From NCBI GenBank assembly GCA_963803025.1, contig CAWDKZ010000020.1:338097-402096 (forward strand): a stretch of DNA of 64,000 bases, given 5' to 3'. The DNA is from Bog-793 sp963803025. Lineage in GTDB: Bacteria > Actinomycetota > Acidimicrobiia > Acidimicrobiales > Bog-793. This document shows positions 53,732 to 62,602 of the stretch, piece by piece. Below the pieces are notes generated by a model. The model worked only from the letters and a program-made list of their open reading frames with translations, made no database searches and was not told where the DNA came from. Within the stretch, counting starts at the first letter, position 1, and every line of letters starts with the position of its first letter. The translations under genes and the position numbers were made by a program.

Positions 53732-54484
53732 GTGGAGCGGACCTGCCGGGCGCTGGGCGGCGTGCTCCTCGCGCTCGCGCTCACCGCGGGTGCGGCCGGC
53801 GTCTCGGGGGCGGTCGCGGGGGCGCCGGGGGTTCTTCCCAATCCGAGCGCGGACAACTCGGCGCCCGTCATCCCGGCGGGTGTGGGCGTCGCGCGAGTGC
53901 ACGCCTGGCTGGCCAGGGCCCTTTCGGGGCGCCTGAATGCGCTCGCCGCCGAGACCCTTGCCGTCGCGGCGGCGCACGATCTCACCGTCCAGGACCGTGC
54001 TGCGCTCGACACGATCATCAGCGCAGACCAAGCGGGTCTCGCGGGCCTTTCCACGGCCCTCGCGAGCGAGACGACGATCGCCCAGCTGCAGGCGACCGCG
54101 GACGCGATGGTCCTCGACTACCGCGTTTTCTCGCTGCTCACGCCGCAGGTGCGCGGCGTCGTCCTGAACGATCGTGCGCTCGCCAAGGTGGCGACGCTGA
54201 CGGCGCTGGAACCCTCGATCCAGACCGCGATCACCACCGAGCAGCGCACCGGACGTGGGGCTGCGGCGCTGCAGATCTACGAGAGGCTCGTCGGGCAGCT
54301 GAGTGCGGTTGAGACCTCGCTGGGAGGTTCCTCGGCGGCGTTGCTCGCGCTCACGCCGCAGGACGACTCGTCCGCCCCGCAGGTCTTCGCGACCGCCGAG
54401 GCGGCGATCACCGCGGCGAGTTCTCAGCTCGTCACGGCCCGGACCGAGGTCCGCAGGATCGTGGAGCTTCTCGGAGGTGCCTAG
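53732..54484 (+). CDS. Secreted helical protein of unknown function
   Basis: A 250-residue protein from GTG 53732. A Sec signal peptide is evident (basic start, LGGVLLALALTAGAAGVSGA, then AVAGA). The mature part is rich in Ala, Leu, Thr and Ser and predicted helical (LNALAAETLAVAAAHDLTVQ, LATLTALEPS-like repeats), with no cysteine. Family not recognised. Its TAG and that of the convergent glycosyltransferase share the palindrome CTAG at 54481-54484. Confidence 0.7.
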   Translation: MERTCRALGGVLLALALTAGAAGVSGAVAGAPGVLPNPSADNSAPVIPAGVGVARVHAWLARALSGRLNALAAETLAVAAAHDLTVQDRAALDTIISADQAGLAGLSTALASETTIAQLQATADAMVLDYRVFSLLTPQVRGVVLNDRALAKVATLTALEPSIQTAITTEQRTGRGAAALQIYERLVGQLSAVETSLGGSSAALLALTPQDDSSAPQVFATAEAAITAASSQLVTARTEVRRIVELLGGA

Positions 54485-55341
54485 CGCCCAAGTGGCGCGT
54501 CGGAGCGCCAGCCGTGGCGCCGCGGACGACCCTGTCCCGAGCGGGTGAAGGGACGGCGGCGCCTCGATCGAGACGAGGTGGCCGCGTCGGGCGCGCCGAC
54601 GACGAGCCGCAGGCGGACGAGGCCGACCGCCGACTCGATCGTGCGCCGGGCAACCGGCGTGCGTGCTGGTCTCAGTTCGTGTACAACCGCCGGCAGCTCC
54701 CGCACCGCGAGACCGGCCCGGCCCGCCCGGAGGACGAGTTCGACATCGAAAAGGCTGCCGCGTAGCACCGTCCGCTCGACCAGGGGCACGACCGCGGAGG
54801 CGTTCATCGCCTTCATCCCGTGGGCATCGCTCGGCTCGAGGCCGAGGACCCGATGGAGCGCGAAGGTGAAGCCCGCGGTGAGGACGCGCCGCGCAAGCGG
54901 CCGGCGGTCCTCGGACCCGGCGGCTCGTTTCGAGGCGAGTACCACGTCCGCCTCCCCTGAGTCCAGGAGGCGGAGTGCCGAGTCGAAAAACGACAGGTCG
55001 TAGTAGTCGACGTCGAAGCTGACGATGAGCGCACCGAGCGCCTCCTGGAAACCGGCGGCGAGCGCCGCCCCGTAATCGGGGGCCGGGAGCGACAGGACGC
55101 GCACCTGGGGCAGCTGCGCGGCGAGGAGACGGGCGAGGCGCAGGGTCCCGTCGGTCGATCCGTTCTCGACGACGACGATCTCGAAGGAACGCCCGCGCCG
55201 ATCGAGTCCCGAGACGAGGTTCGTGATCGCCGAGCCGAGGAGCATGACCTCGTTGTGGGCCGGCAGGACGACGGAGATCTCGGGCGGTGGCTCGAGGTCG
55301 CGGGTTCGTTCTCCCGACACGCCGTCGGCGGCGCCGCTCAC
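54481..55341 (-). CDS. Family 2 glycosyltransferase
   Basis: A 286-residue GT-A enzyme. EISVVLPAHNEVMLLGSAI opens the fold, VVVENGSTDGT is the nucleotide-binding loop, and SFDVDYYDLSFF holds the DxD-like motif. It lacks C-terminal membrane helices, unlike dolichol-phosphate mannosyltransferases with GtrA modules. GTG 55341 overlaps the stop of the upstream membrane protein (GTGA), so the two work together, probably in making or transferring a surface glycan. The last ~25 residues are basic. Confidence 0.88.
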   Translation of the reverse strand: MSGAADGVSGERTRDLEPPPEISVVLPAHNEVMLLGSAITNLVSGLDRRGRSFEIVVVENGSTDGTLRLARLLAAQLPQVRVLSLPAPDYGAALAAGFQEALGALIVSFDVDYYDLSFFDSALRLLDSGEADVVLASKRAAGSEDRRPLARRVLTAGFTFALHRVLGLEPSDAHGMKAMNASAVVPLVERTVLRGSLFDVELVLRAGRAGLAVRELPAVVHELRPARTPVARRTIESAVGLVRLRLVVGAPDAATSSRSRRRRPFTRSGQGRPRRHGWRSDAPLGR

Positions 55342-57773
55342 GGTGCTTCCCGTCCGGCGTCCCACAACTCGAAGGATGCCCCCTCGGGTTGTCTCTCGTC
55401 GGAGGTCGGACCGCCAATCGCCGGGTCCGCGCCCTCCGCCGGCGCCGACGGGTCGGGTCCCGAGCCAGGGGACCGCCCGACGACCCCGAGACCGACCAGA
55501 CCGACGAGGCCGATGCCGGAAGCGGTCCAGCCAGCCCAGTCGACCGCCGTCGTCGCGTAGCGGAGCACGACGTGGTGCGCGTCCGGCACGACGACCATGA
55601 GGTTCGGTGTCGCCTCGTAGGGTCCGGAGGCGCCGGCCGCCGTCCAGTTCGGGAAGTAGGGGACCTTCACGAGGAGTGGCACGCCGAGACGGCCGACCTG
55701 GAAGGAGACCGTCGAGTCGGTGTAGCGGATGTGCGAGACGGTCGTCGACGGGACGCGCCGTGACGCCGCAGGGAGGAGGAGCATCCCCGGCTTGGCGTGC
55801 GGCCAGCTGGCGGGTCCCCCGCCGACGATGGGCACGGACCAGTAGCGCGGGTTCTCGTACCAGGCGATGGCCGTCGTCGACTGCCATTGCGTCTTCGTGA
55901 GACCGTTCTCCACGACCGGTTCGTAGTGGAGCGGCACGACGAGCGTCGAGTCGCGAATGAGATAGAGGACCCAGCGCGGCTTGGACGGCGGCGACGTCGA
56001 GGTCGTCGACCCGTCGACGACGCTCGCTGTTTCCGGCGTCGAGCCGACTTCGACGAGGGCAGCGTCCGCCGCCGCGTCTGCTTCGACGGTGGGCGAGTTG
56101 GCGAGGAAGTACTTGACGCCGGTCAGCTGGAGGTGCCGGATCCCGTCCGCGACGTCGAGCGTGCGGTAGGGGAGCCCGACGACGGGGTTCGAGGCCTGGA
56201 GCGAGAGCTCTGCCTGGTCGAGGAAGTGGAAGTGGTTCGACGTCGACGATTCGTAGTAGAGACCTTCGGCGCTGTCGATGCAGCCGTTGGTCCAGAGCGG
56301 GAAGGACATCGGCACGAGCGTCGACCCGAAGGCGTTCGTGGTGTTGGGGGAGTACTCGTAGTCGAGTCTGCCGCAGCCGTGAACCGCCGCGGCGTGCTCG
56401 AGCATCGCGACGACGCGCTCGAACTCGGGCCAGCCGGGCTTGGCCTGGTAGCCGGAGTAGTTCCACTGGGCCCAACTGTCGACGGGGTTCTGCTGACCTG
56501 CTGGGGGCGCGTAGAAGGGGAGAACACCCAGCCACGCGGCGATGAGCACGACGGAGACGACCGCGCCGAGAACTCCGGTGATCATCGGATTGAGCCATGC
56601 ACGACCGAAGGTCGCGAAGGCGGTGCGGCCGAGCTCACCGACGGCGTAGGCCGCGAGCAGGGCCGTCGCGAGGTACCAGAAAGGGAGCCACCGGCCGTTG
56701 TAGACGAGGCCGGAGGGAAGCCAGCAGAAAGCGGCGACGGTCGCCCCTGCCACCGCGCCGAGCGCGAGCGCGATCCGGTTGCGTCGCCAGATCGCGACGA
56801 CGAGCCCGACCGCCGCGATCCACTGCACCGCTTGTTCACCGTTCGCCGGGAAGAGCTGTGCGTAGACGTCGCCGACCCGGCCGAAGCCCATGGACGACGA
56901 GTACGAGAGGTAGGCGGCAAACGGCAGGAGCCAGAAGGCGGCGACGAGGCCACCGAGGACGCCGACGACGACGAGGGTCGTAACGCCGCGCCGCTCCCAG
57001 CGCGCCGCGGTGATGATGGCGGCCGCGCCACCGGCGAACAGGCCGGGGATGACGTGGCACAAGAGCGTCACCGCGAACAGCAGCGCGGCAAGCCAGCGGT
57101 AGCGCCCGGTTCGCAAGGCGTAGACGAAGACTCCGAGGAATGCGAGGGCGAAGGTTAGGGCGAGGCTGAACGAGAACTCTCCAGCGAGGGTGGAAGCGAT
57201 CGTGCCGCCGTCGATGTTCCAGGGGTAGTAGACGGCTGTGTTCGACGGCGCGAAGTTGAACAGGAACGGCACTGTCGCGGCGCACATGAGGGCGGGAATC
57301 GGACGGACAAAGCCTGCGAGCCGACCGAACGCGTACGCCGCGAGGGGCAAGAACACGGTGCCGAGAACGGTAACGACCTTGAAGGCGACGGCAAAGGACG
57401 TGACCTGGGACACAGCGGCGACGAAGACCGCCGGGAGCGGGAAGTAGAAGACGTAGAGAGGGAAGCCGCCGAACCACTCCGGATCCCAGCCCGACAGCTC
57501 GCCGTGTGCCAGGAGGTGGTGGATGAAGTAGTTGACGGCGACGACGTGCGCCGCGGTGTCACCCCCGACGTCCATGTTCGGCCCGAAGATCAACCCCGGT
57601 TGCAGCTGGGCGATGACGAAGGACGTGACGCCGGCAACGACGACGAATGTCGCGATCGATGACGGTTCGAGGAACCGCCGCAGGCGCGGACCCGGTCGTG
57701 CGTTGCGGCTCTTCGCACCGCGTGGCACCGCTCCGTTGGCTCCCGCGGGAGGCTCTCCGGGGAGGGTCTGCAC
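55338..57773 (-). CDS. Large polytopic membrane protein, GT-C/YfhO-like
   Basis: An 811-residue protein with about ten membrane helices in the first ~420 residues, a ~330-residue extracytoplasmic region and a last helix near 755-775. An acidic motif in the first loop (GPNMDVGGDTAAHV) and the HGELSGWDPEWFGGFPLY segment resemble the 6-pyruvoyl-tetrahydropterin-synthase-related and GT-C glycosyltransferase membrane families. It likely uses lipid-linked sugars, in concert with the coupled GT2 gene. GTG 57773 is chosen because TAGGAT lies 7 bases upstream. Confidence 0.72.
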   Translation of the reverse strand: MQTLPGEPPAGANGAVPRGAKSRNARPGPRLRRFLEPSSIATFVVVAGVTSFVIAQLQPGLIFGPNMDVGGDTAAHVVAVNYFIHHLLAHGELSGWDPEWFGGFPLYVFYFPLPAVFVAAVSQVTSFAVAFKVVTVLGTVFLPLAAYAFGRLAGFVRPIPALMCAATVPFLFNFAPSNTAVYYPWNIDGGTIASTLAGEFSFSLALTFALAFLGVFVYALRTGRYRWLAALLFAVTLLCHVIPGLFAGGAAAIITAARWERRGVTTLVVVGVLGGLVAAFWLLPFAAYLSYSSSMGFGRVGDVYAQLFPANGEQAVQWIAAVGLVVAIWRRNRIALALGAVAGATVAAFCWLPSGLVYNGRWLPFWYLATALLAAYAVGELGRTAFATFGRAWLNPMITGVLGAVVSVVLIAAWLGVLPFYAPPAGQQNPVDSWAQWNYSGYQAKPGWPEFERVVAMLEHAAAVHGCGRLDYEYSPNTTNAFGSTLVPMSFPLWTNGCIDSAEGLYYESSTSNHFHFLDQAELSLQASNPVVGLPYRTLDVADGIRHLQLTGVKYFLANSPTVEADAAADAALVEVGSTPETASVVDGSTTSTSPPSKPRWVLYLIRDSTLVVPLHYEPVVENGLTKTQWQSTTAIAWYENPRYWSVPIVGGGPASWPHAKPGMLLLPAASRRVPSTTVSHIRYTDSTVSFQVGRLGVPLLVKVPYFPNWTAAGASGPYEATPNLMVVVPDAHHVVLRYATTAVDWAGWTASGIGLVGLVGLGVVGRSPGSGPDPSAPAEGADPAIGGPTSDERQPEGASFELWDAGREAP

Positions 57774-57780
57774 GGGCGAG

Positions 57781-57786
57781 ATCCTA
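57781..57786 (-). promoter_or_regulatory. -10 element for the GT-C-like/GT2 operon
   Basis: On the minus strand TAGGAT occupies 57786-57781, 7 bases before GTG 57773. A leaderless transcript is implied. Confidence 0.45.
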
Positions 57787-57844
57787 CTGACAGGCTCCGC
57801 GGCGTCCCACGACCTCACGGTCCCCTGTCGGGACCGCGCGGTGG

Positions 57845-57850
57845 TAACGT
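57845..57850 (+). promoter_or_regulatory. -10 element of the tRNA-Val gene
   Basis: TAACGT ends 11 bases before the first base of the tRNA, placing a start near 57857. No good -35 box is visible. Confidence 0.4.
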
Positions 57851-57861
57851 GCGCACTTCCT

Positions 57862-57935
57862 GGGCCGTTGGCGCAGTCCGGTAGCGCGCTTGCATGACAC
57901 GCAAGAGGTCAGAGGTTCAAGTCCTCTACGGCCCA
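57862..57935 (+). tRNA. tRNA-Val (anticodon GAC)
   Basis: A 74-base cloverleaf: acceptor GGGCCGT / ACGGCCC (7 perfect pairs), D stem GCGC/GCGC, anticodon stem CTTGC/GCAAG with loop ATGACAC (anticodon GAC, 57895-57897 region), and T stem AGAGG/CCTCT with TTCAAGT. The discriminator is A and the 3' CCA is not encoded. It reads GUC and GUU codons. Confidence 0.95.
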
Positions 57936-58072
57936 CCGACAACCCGCGGGTCACCTCAGTCGCGGCGCTCGCCCATGTCGCCGCGATCCGGGGCGTCACC
58001 GCTGGGCGGCCGCTCACGTTGGGTGGGTGCCGACGCGCGGGACGATTACGAGTGGAGCTTGTGCACCAACCC

Positions 58073-58717
58073 TCACAGCGTGAAGTTGTCGAAGTCCGCG
58101 ATCGTGCCGTTTTCTCCGCTGGATGTTGCCTCAACCCGCAAAGCGATGTTCTGGCCCGCGAACGCCGACACCGAGACCGTCTTGGTGGCCGGCCTGCGAC
58201 CGGAGCAGCTCGCAGGCGTGCTCTGCAAGGTTGGCGGCGAATAGGACAACACCTTGTGGACGACGTCGTCGCGAACCGTGACGATGCTGATCGTCACCTG
58301 CACCGGATCGAGGTTGCCCCACGTACGAAACGTGAGGCGACCGGGCTTGCTGGGCACCGAGAGCTGCTGCTGCACGTAACCGGCCGCACCTCCAGGCACA
58401 TCGATCGAGAGGAACGGCTTCGTGCCCTGGAATCGATCGCATTGGTGCATCCAGGACCATCCGGGGCTGTTGGGTGTCGCCACTGCAATCTTCGGGTAAC
58501 CCGAGAACTCGCCAGTGGCGACGACTTCGGGGGACCACCCACGGAGTCCGGCGGAAAAGTTCCCGTTCGTAATCGCGTTCTTGGAAGACGCGGCTGAAGC
58601 AGCTACCGCGGTTCCAGTCGACACGCTCACGACGACCAGGGCGACCGTCGCGACCGTCCACCGGCGCCATGATCGTGCGAGCGCACCGCCAAAGCTCGTT
58701 CCCCGCTCCTCACTCAC
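58073..58717 (-). CDS. Secreted protein with a carbohydrate-binding-like jelly-roll domain
   Basis: A 214-residue protein. GTG 58717 follows a good GAGGAG site. Residues ~8-40 form a signal peptide (ARSWRRWTVATVALVVVSVS, then AVAASAAS). The mature part starts with NAITNGNFSAGLRGWSPE, the typical opening of CBM4/9 or DUF642-like beta-sandwich domains, and ends with GTIADFDNFTL. Its ligand is unknown. It shares this opening motif with the secreted protein at 60304-62424 and lies just after the tRNA, convergent with it. Confidence 0.72.
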   Translation of the reverse strand: MSEERGTSFGGALARSWRRWTVATVALVVVSVSTGTAVAASAASSKNAITNGNFSAGLRGWSPEVVATGEFSGYPKIAVATPNSPGWSWMHQCDRFQGTKPFLSIDVPGGAAGYVQQQLSVPSKPGRLTFRTWGNLDPVQVTISIVTVRDDVVHKVLSYSPPTLQSTPASCSGRRPATKTVSVSAFAGQNIALRVEATSSGENGTIADFDNFTL

Positions 58718-59308
58718 CGGCCGCTCCTCGAGCCTCCATCCGTTGGGCTTACTGCCTTTCCCTTCTACCACACAAGGGAACATGTCTTTTCTGAGCGCGC
58801 ATCTTGCGGGCGAAGCCCTGCCATGGCAGGAGCGCGAGGCCATGGCAGCTTGCTGCGGCACGGGTCTCCGCAGGGGCGAGCTTGCTTCTGTGTTCTGCCG
58901 CCATCGCCTTGGACGCGACTCGGGTGCGACGGCCGGATGGCGAGCCGGATTCCGGGCAGGGGCAACCCGCTGCCGACGGGAACTCGGGCAGCCATCTGAC
59001 GGGAGCAGTCCGGGTGACACCCGCTTTCCTCCGCCCCTCGTGCGGCGGGAGTCACCCGCACGGTCCGCGTTGGCGAATCCGTCAGCAACGGGAACGAGCG
59101 CCCGTGACCGAAGCCGAACGACGCCGAACGACGCCGAACTGTTGTTCCTGGTCAATAGCCTCAAGTGACCGCCAATGAACCTGCCTGAACGGCTCTCAGC
59201 GACATACACTAAAGGTCACGTGACCCAGCGAGCCGTTCCTTCGCGGGCGTCGTTGCTGCTTGGCGATGCCTCGACTCTGGGCTTTTGTTGGACCGAAGGA
59301 AGAAAGAC
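58718..59308. other. Intergenic region with repeat copy 1
   Basis: About 590 bases. It contains a 9-base direct repeat CCATGGCAG around 58822-58855, a possible recombinase-like relic (translation LPWQEREAMAACCGTGLRRG near 58815-58875), and repeat copy 1 at 59073-59192. No intact gene is supported. The AGGA ribosome binding site of the next gene lies at its end. Confidence 0.45.
59073..59192 (+). repeat. Imperfect direct repeat, copy 1
   Basis: This ~120-base stretch matches 60095-60203. The first 50 positions differ at only 3; the rest aligns with small gaps (shared CCTGGTCAA, GTGACCGCC, GAACCT). It also has an internal tandem CGCCGAACGA. The two copies bracket the small secreted-protein gene at 59309-59800. 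Confidence 0.75.
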
Positions 59309-59800
59309 ATGAAGAAGACCATCATCACGCTCATCGCCTTGGGCCTGACCCTCTGCACGACGGCGGCCGCGGCGGCAGCAAGCACGACGGCGAAGTTTGC
59401 GGCGAAGCCCACTATGACTGGCGTCTTATCTGCTTCTTCGGCGTTCCCAACAAAGTGCCCACCTGCCGCCCCGGTAGGCAAAGCGCTTGGGCTGCACGTC
59501 ACTGGACCTACCGTCGTCTCCCATGCTGCCGGGCTGGCTCTGGAGTGCCAGTACACGAGTGCCAAGGGTAAGACGACGCTCTCATGGGACAATCAGACCC
59601 GAGCCGCTTTCCTCTCAATGGAGAAGACCCTGGGTGTCAAACCCATAACTGGTGTGGGTACGGGGGTCGCGGCGTACTCGAACGCTTCTGTCGAGTTTGC
59701 TGTTCAGAAGGGGACGCTCGGGTGCATCATCTCGGCCTACGGATTCAAGCTCGCACAAATGGAGGCCTTGGCCAAGACGATTCTCGCCTCCTACTGGTAA
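59309..59800 (+). CDS. Small secreted protein of unknown function
   Basis: A 163-residue protein. ATG 59309 follows GAAGGA with proper spacing. The signal peptide MKKTIITLIALGLTLCTTAA is clear, with a cleavage after AAA near residue 24. The mature part has three cysteines outside the signal and a hydrophobic C-terminal helix (LAQMEALAKTILASYW). Family not recognised. Its lower GC and lysine content differ from the dcw genes, so it may have been acquired by transfer. Confidence 0.72.
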   Translation: MKKTIITLIALGLTLCTTAAAAAASTTAKFAAKPTMTGVLSASSAFPTKCPPAAPVGKALGLHVTGPTVVSHAAGLALECQYTSAKGKTTLSWDNQTRAAFLSMEKTLGVKPITGVGTGVAAYSNASVEFAVQKGTLGCIISAYGFKLAQMEALAKTILASYW

Positions 59801-59816
59801 CCGCCCTGGGCCTCGA

Positions 59817-59834
59817 CCAGCTCACCGTAGCTGG
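59817..59834 (+). terminator. Possible weak terminator after the small secreted protein
   Basis: CCAGCT / AGCTGG (6 bp) with a CACCGT loop, starting 17 bases after the stop. It is short and lacks a U-tract. Confidence 0.3.
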
Positions 59835-60303
59835 GCGTTATGAAATGGGTGCTATGTCGGTGCGCGCACCCCGCGCCTTGCGAGTTGGGCGCAGCGCGCC
59901 GCCGTAGGAGCGCACAAGTACTCCGCGGCGCACCAGTATTGGACCTCAACCGCGGAGGGCGAGTAGTTGCCGCACCGCTTTCCGTACCCCTCGTCGTCAA
60001 AGCTACTAATCGACGGCAACTTCGCAGAAGTCGTCGTGGTGCTCGCCACGGCAACCCGCGAGGCGTGGTGCGCCGGTCGGGGCGCTGCGTGTCAGCAAAT
60101 CCGTCAGCAACGGGAACGACCGCCCGTGACCGAAGGCGAACGACAGGGAGCTGTCATCCCTGGTCAACGGCCTGCCGTGACCGCCGACGAACCTCGCGGA
60201 ACGCCCCTCGACGGGACGTGATCCTCCGGGCGGACATTCGGGACGAGGAGCGCCCTCGCCTGCGAGAATACGACGAGTGCCGAACTAGAAGGAGCAGCTG
60301 GCG
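59835..60303. other. Intergenic region with repeat copy 2
   Basis: About 470 bases. It holds an 8-bp inverted repeat CTCCGCGG / CCGCGGAG around 59924-59965 and repeat copy 2 at 60095-60203. No intact gene is supported. The AAGGAGC ribosome binding site of the next gene is at the end. Confidence 0.45.
60095..60203 (+). repeat. Imperfect direct repeat, copy 2
   Basis: The partner of 59073-59192, starting at GCAAATCCGTCAGC; see that entry for the comparison. It lies about 1 kb downstream of copy 1 in the same orientation. Confidence 0.75.
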
Positions 60304-62424
60304 ATGAGAAACATCGAACATCTCCCTCGAGCGTGCCCTGCCGTTTCGAGGAGCGGCAACGCACCGGTGGTAGGCGCATCCTTGGTTGGCAGGTCCCGTG
60401 CTGTCGGTGGGTCCGATCGCTCAGGCGTCACCCTGCGTCATGTCACCCGCAGTGTCGTTGCAGCTGGCGTTCTGCTGGCAATGTCGGCGGTCTCACTGTC
60501 AACCGCTACCGCTCAGGCAGTCCGGTTCCCGCGGGCGACCAACTGTCCTGCCTGCGGGCACAACCTGATCTTGAACCCAGGGGCCGAGGCAGGCCCCGGG
60601 ACCGCCAGCGATTCGGTGGTCCCCGTACCCGACTGGAAAGGGACGGGGGGTTTCACGGCGGCTCAATACGCCTGGTCGGGTGGCGACATTTCGGCCACGA
60701 CGCCCGGCCCTGCGAACCGTGGGAAGAACTACTTCTATGGCGGACCTGGAGCTGCCAAGTCGACGGGTACGCAAGCAATAGAAATCCCTACTGGAGCGCT
60801 ACCGTCAGGCAAGGTTGGCTTCGTCTTGTCCGGCTGGCTGGGCGGCTTCAGCAACCAGGGCGACGACGCGGCATTGACCGCGACTTTTCTCGATGCAAGT
60901 GGCAAGGCTCTTTCCAAGGCGCAGATCGGCCCAGTCACCGAGGCCCAGCGCGGAGGCAACTCGGAGCTCCTGTTCCGCCAGACCTCGGGACTGGTACCGG
61001 CGGGTACCCAGGAGGTCTCCGTGGAGTTGCTCCTGCAACGCTCTAGCGGCAATGACAACGACGGGCTGGCCGACAACCTCTCGCTTGTCTTTTCGACCGC
61101 ACCTCCCGAGACGAGCTCGTCCACGAGCGTCCCGGCTAGCACGACCACAACCACCCCAACCGGGCCTGGCGAGTCCGCCAGCGCGAGCATCCAGTACACG
61201 CCTGAGACAGTCGTGGTGCCGGCCAGCGTCGTGGCGGCCACTCTGCGCTCGGTTTCGCCCGACGGCTCGACGTACACGTTCTCCAAAGCGGAGGGGCCGC
61301 TAGCCAAGCTCAAGGCGGGCAGCGTGATGTTCCTGCAGGGCTTGACGGTGAGGGTCGTCACCAGCGCAAGCGAGCAAGGCCGGGTGTTCGTCGTTGTGAC
61401 CAGCCCTGCCGGGATCACCGACATGGTCCAAAACGGCACGCTCTCGTGGGACCAGCCCGTCGACTTCGCGGACGCCACCTCCATCCAGGGGCCCGGCGCA
61501 CCCGAGCTGGCGCTCTGGACGCCGGGGACAGGCAGGGCAGCGGTCCCGGCCCTCGGCGGGCCCCACCCCAACATCTGGAGTGGGGTGAGCTTCAGCGGCT
61601 CGATATCCGGCGCAAGCTACAGGGCCAACTTCAGCCGGGTCGGTAACACGGTTGCGATGGGCATCAGCCTCACGAAGTCGGGACCGGTCAATCTCTCGGC
61701 CAGCCTGAAGGGCTACCTGCAGGACTTCGGCTCCGCTGGCTCGATCGAGGTGAAGAAGGGCAGCCTCTTCCATGCCAGCATCGAGGCGAACGCCCTCCAT
61801 GGCCAGTTCACCCTGTCCTATGAGCTGAAAGCGACGAGCGGCCTCGGCCTAGGGAGCTTCGGTGGCAAATTGCTCAAGCTCCCCTTCGAGGTGGACGTGC
61901 CGGTCATCGTCGACGGCGTCCCATTCTTCGTGGGGATCGGGGTGGTCTTCTACATAGCAGTGGGCTTCTCGCTGGTGGGCCAGCAGATCGGGGGGACCTA
62001 CACGGTCAGTTACGACGGCAGTAGCGGATTCTCCCTGTCGGGCCTCGGCAGCTTGAGCGCCCTTGGCAGCATCCAGGGCCTCGGCAAGGCCGTCCTGGAC
62101 GCGGCGACGGCCGTCCTCAACGGCCCGATTACCGTGGTCCTGGGCGCCGATATCCCTGAAATCGAGGTGGGCCTCGGCTGGAAAGAGGGGATGTCGATCG
62201 GCGGTTTCGTCAAGGTGGTCGCCGATACGGCCATCAAGGTGGGCGGCCAGGGCCCGGCGGGTGCCATGCCCGAAACCGGGGGCTGCGACGCCCGCGACCT
62301 AAAGGTCGAGGTGACCGCCGGCGCCAGGGCCGGGTTCTTCGGGATAAAGATCCCCCTCGGCGTGGTGACGCTCTTCGACCACGATTTCCTCAATTCGTAC
62401 CCCCCCGCCTGTGGCACCGTCTAA
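60304..62424 (+). CDS. Large secreted protein with a jelly-roll N-domain and a Ser/Thr linker
   Basis: A 706-residue protein. ATG 60304 follows AAGGAGC. The signal peptide is late (about 47-72, VVAAGVLLAMSAVSLSTATA), after an unusually long basic N-region; an internal start may be used. Residues ~85-265 form a CBM-like domain (NLILNPGAEAGPG, SLVFSTA), a Ser/Thr/Pro linker spans ~266-295, and the rest is a Gly/Ser/Val-rich beta domain (for example SGLGSLSALGSIQGLGKAVL). There is no sortase signal. Function unknown to me. Confidence 0.75.
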   Translation: MRNIEHLPRACPAVSRSGNAPVVGASLVGRSRAVGGSDRSGVTLRHVTRSVVAAGVLLAMSAVSLSTATAQAVRFPRATNCPACGHNLILNPGAEAGPGTASDSVVPVPDWKGTGGFTAAQYAWSGGDISATTPGPANRGKNYFYGGPGAAKSTGTQAIEIPTGALPSGKVGFVLSGWLGGFSNQGDDAALTATFLDASGKALSKAQIGPVTEAQRGGNSELLFRQTSGLVPAGTQEVSVELLLQRSSGNDNDGLADNLSLVFSTAPPETSSSTSVPASTTTTTPTGPGESASASIQYTPETVVVPASVVAATLRSVSPDGSTYTFSKAEGPLAKLKAGSVMFLQGLTVRVVTSASEQGRVFVVVTSPAGITDMVQNGTLSWDQPVDFADATSIQGPGAPELALWTPGTGRAAVPALGGPHPNIWSGVSFSGSISGASYRANFSRVGNTVAMGISLTKSGPVNLSASLKGYLQDFGSAGSIEVKKGSLFHASIEANALHGQFTLSYELKATSGLGLGSFGGKLLKLPFEVDVPVIVDGVPFFVGIGVVFYIAVGFSLVGQQIGGTYTVSYDGSSGFSLSGLGSLSALGSIQGLGKAVLDAATAVLNGPITVVLGADIPEIEVGLGWKEGMSIGGFVKVVADTAIKVGGQGPAGAMPETGGCDARDLKVEVTAGARAGFFGIKIPLGVVTLFDHDFLNSYPPACGTV

Positions 62425-62602
62425 GATCCACCGTCTGACGCCGGGTCGCGCGGTCGGCGGTACTCTGTTGCCGATTTCTGGCGGCATGGTGGTTTGCCGA
62501 GCGCCGCGGCCGGCTGCCGGCGCGTGTTGATCCAGATCGTTGCCGTCGCTCTGGTGCTGGAGACCGTCGGGGCGGGCCGCAGGCGATCTCGTGGGCTCTG
62601 GC

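Noticed and set aside
57905..57935. A second copy of the tRNA-Val 3' end as an attachment site within the window
   Set aside because: I scanned downstream to 64000 and saw no repeat of the T-arm and acceptor sequence.
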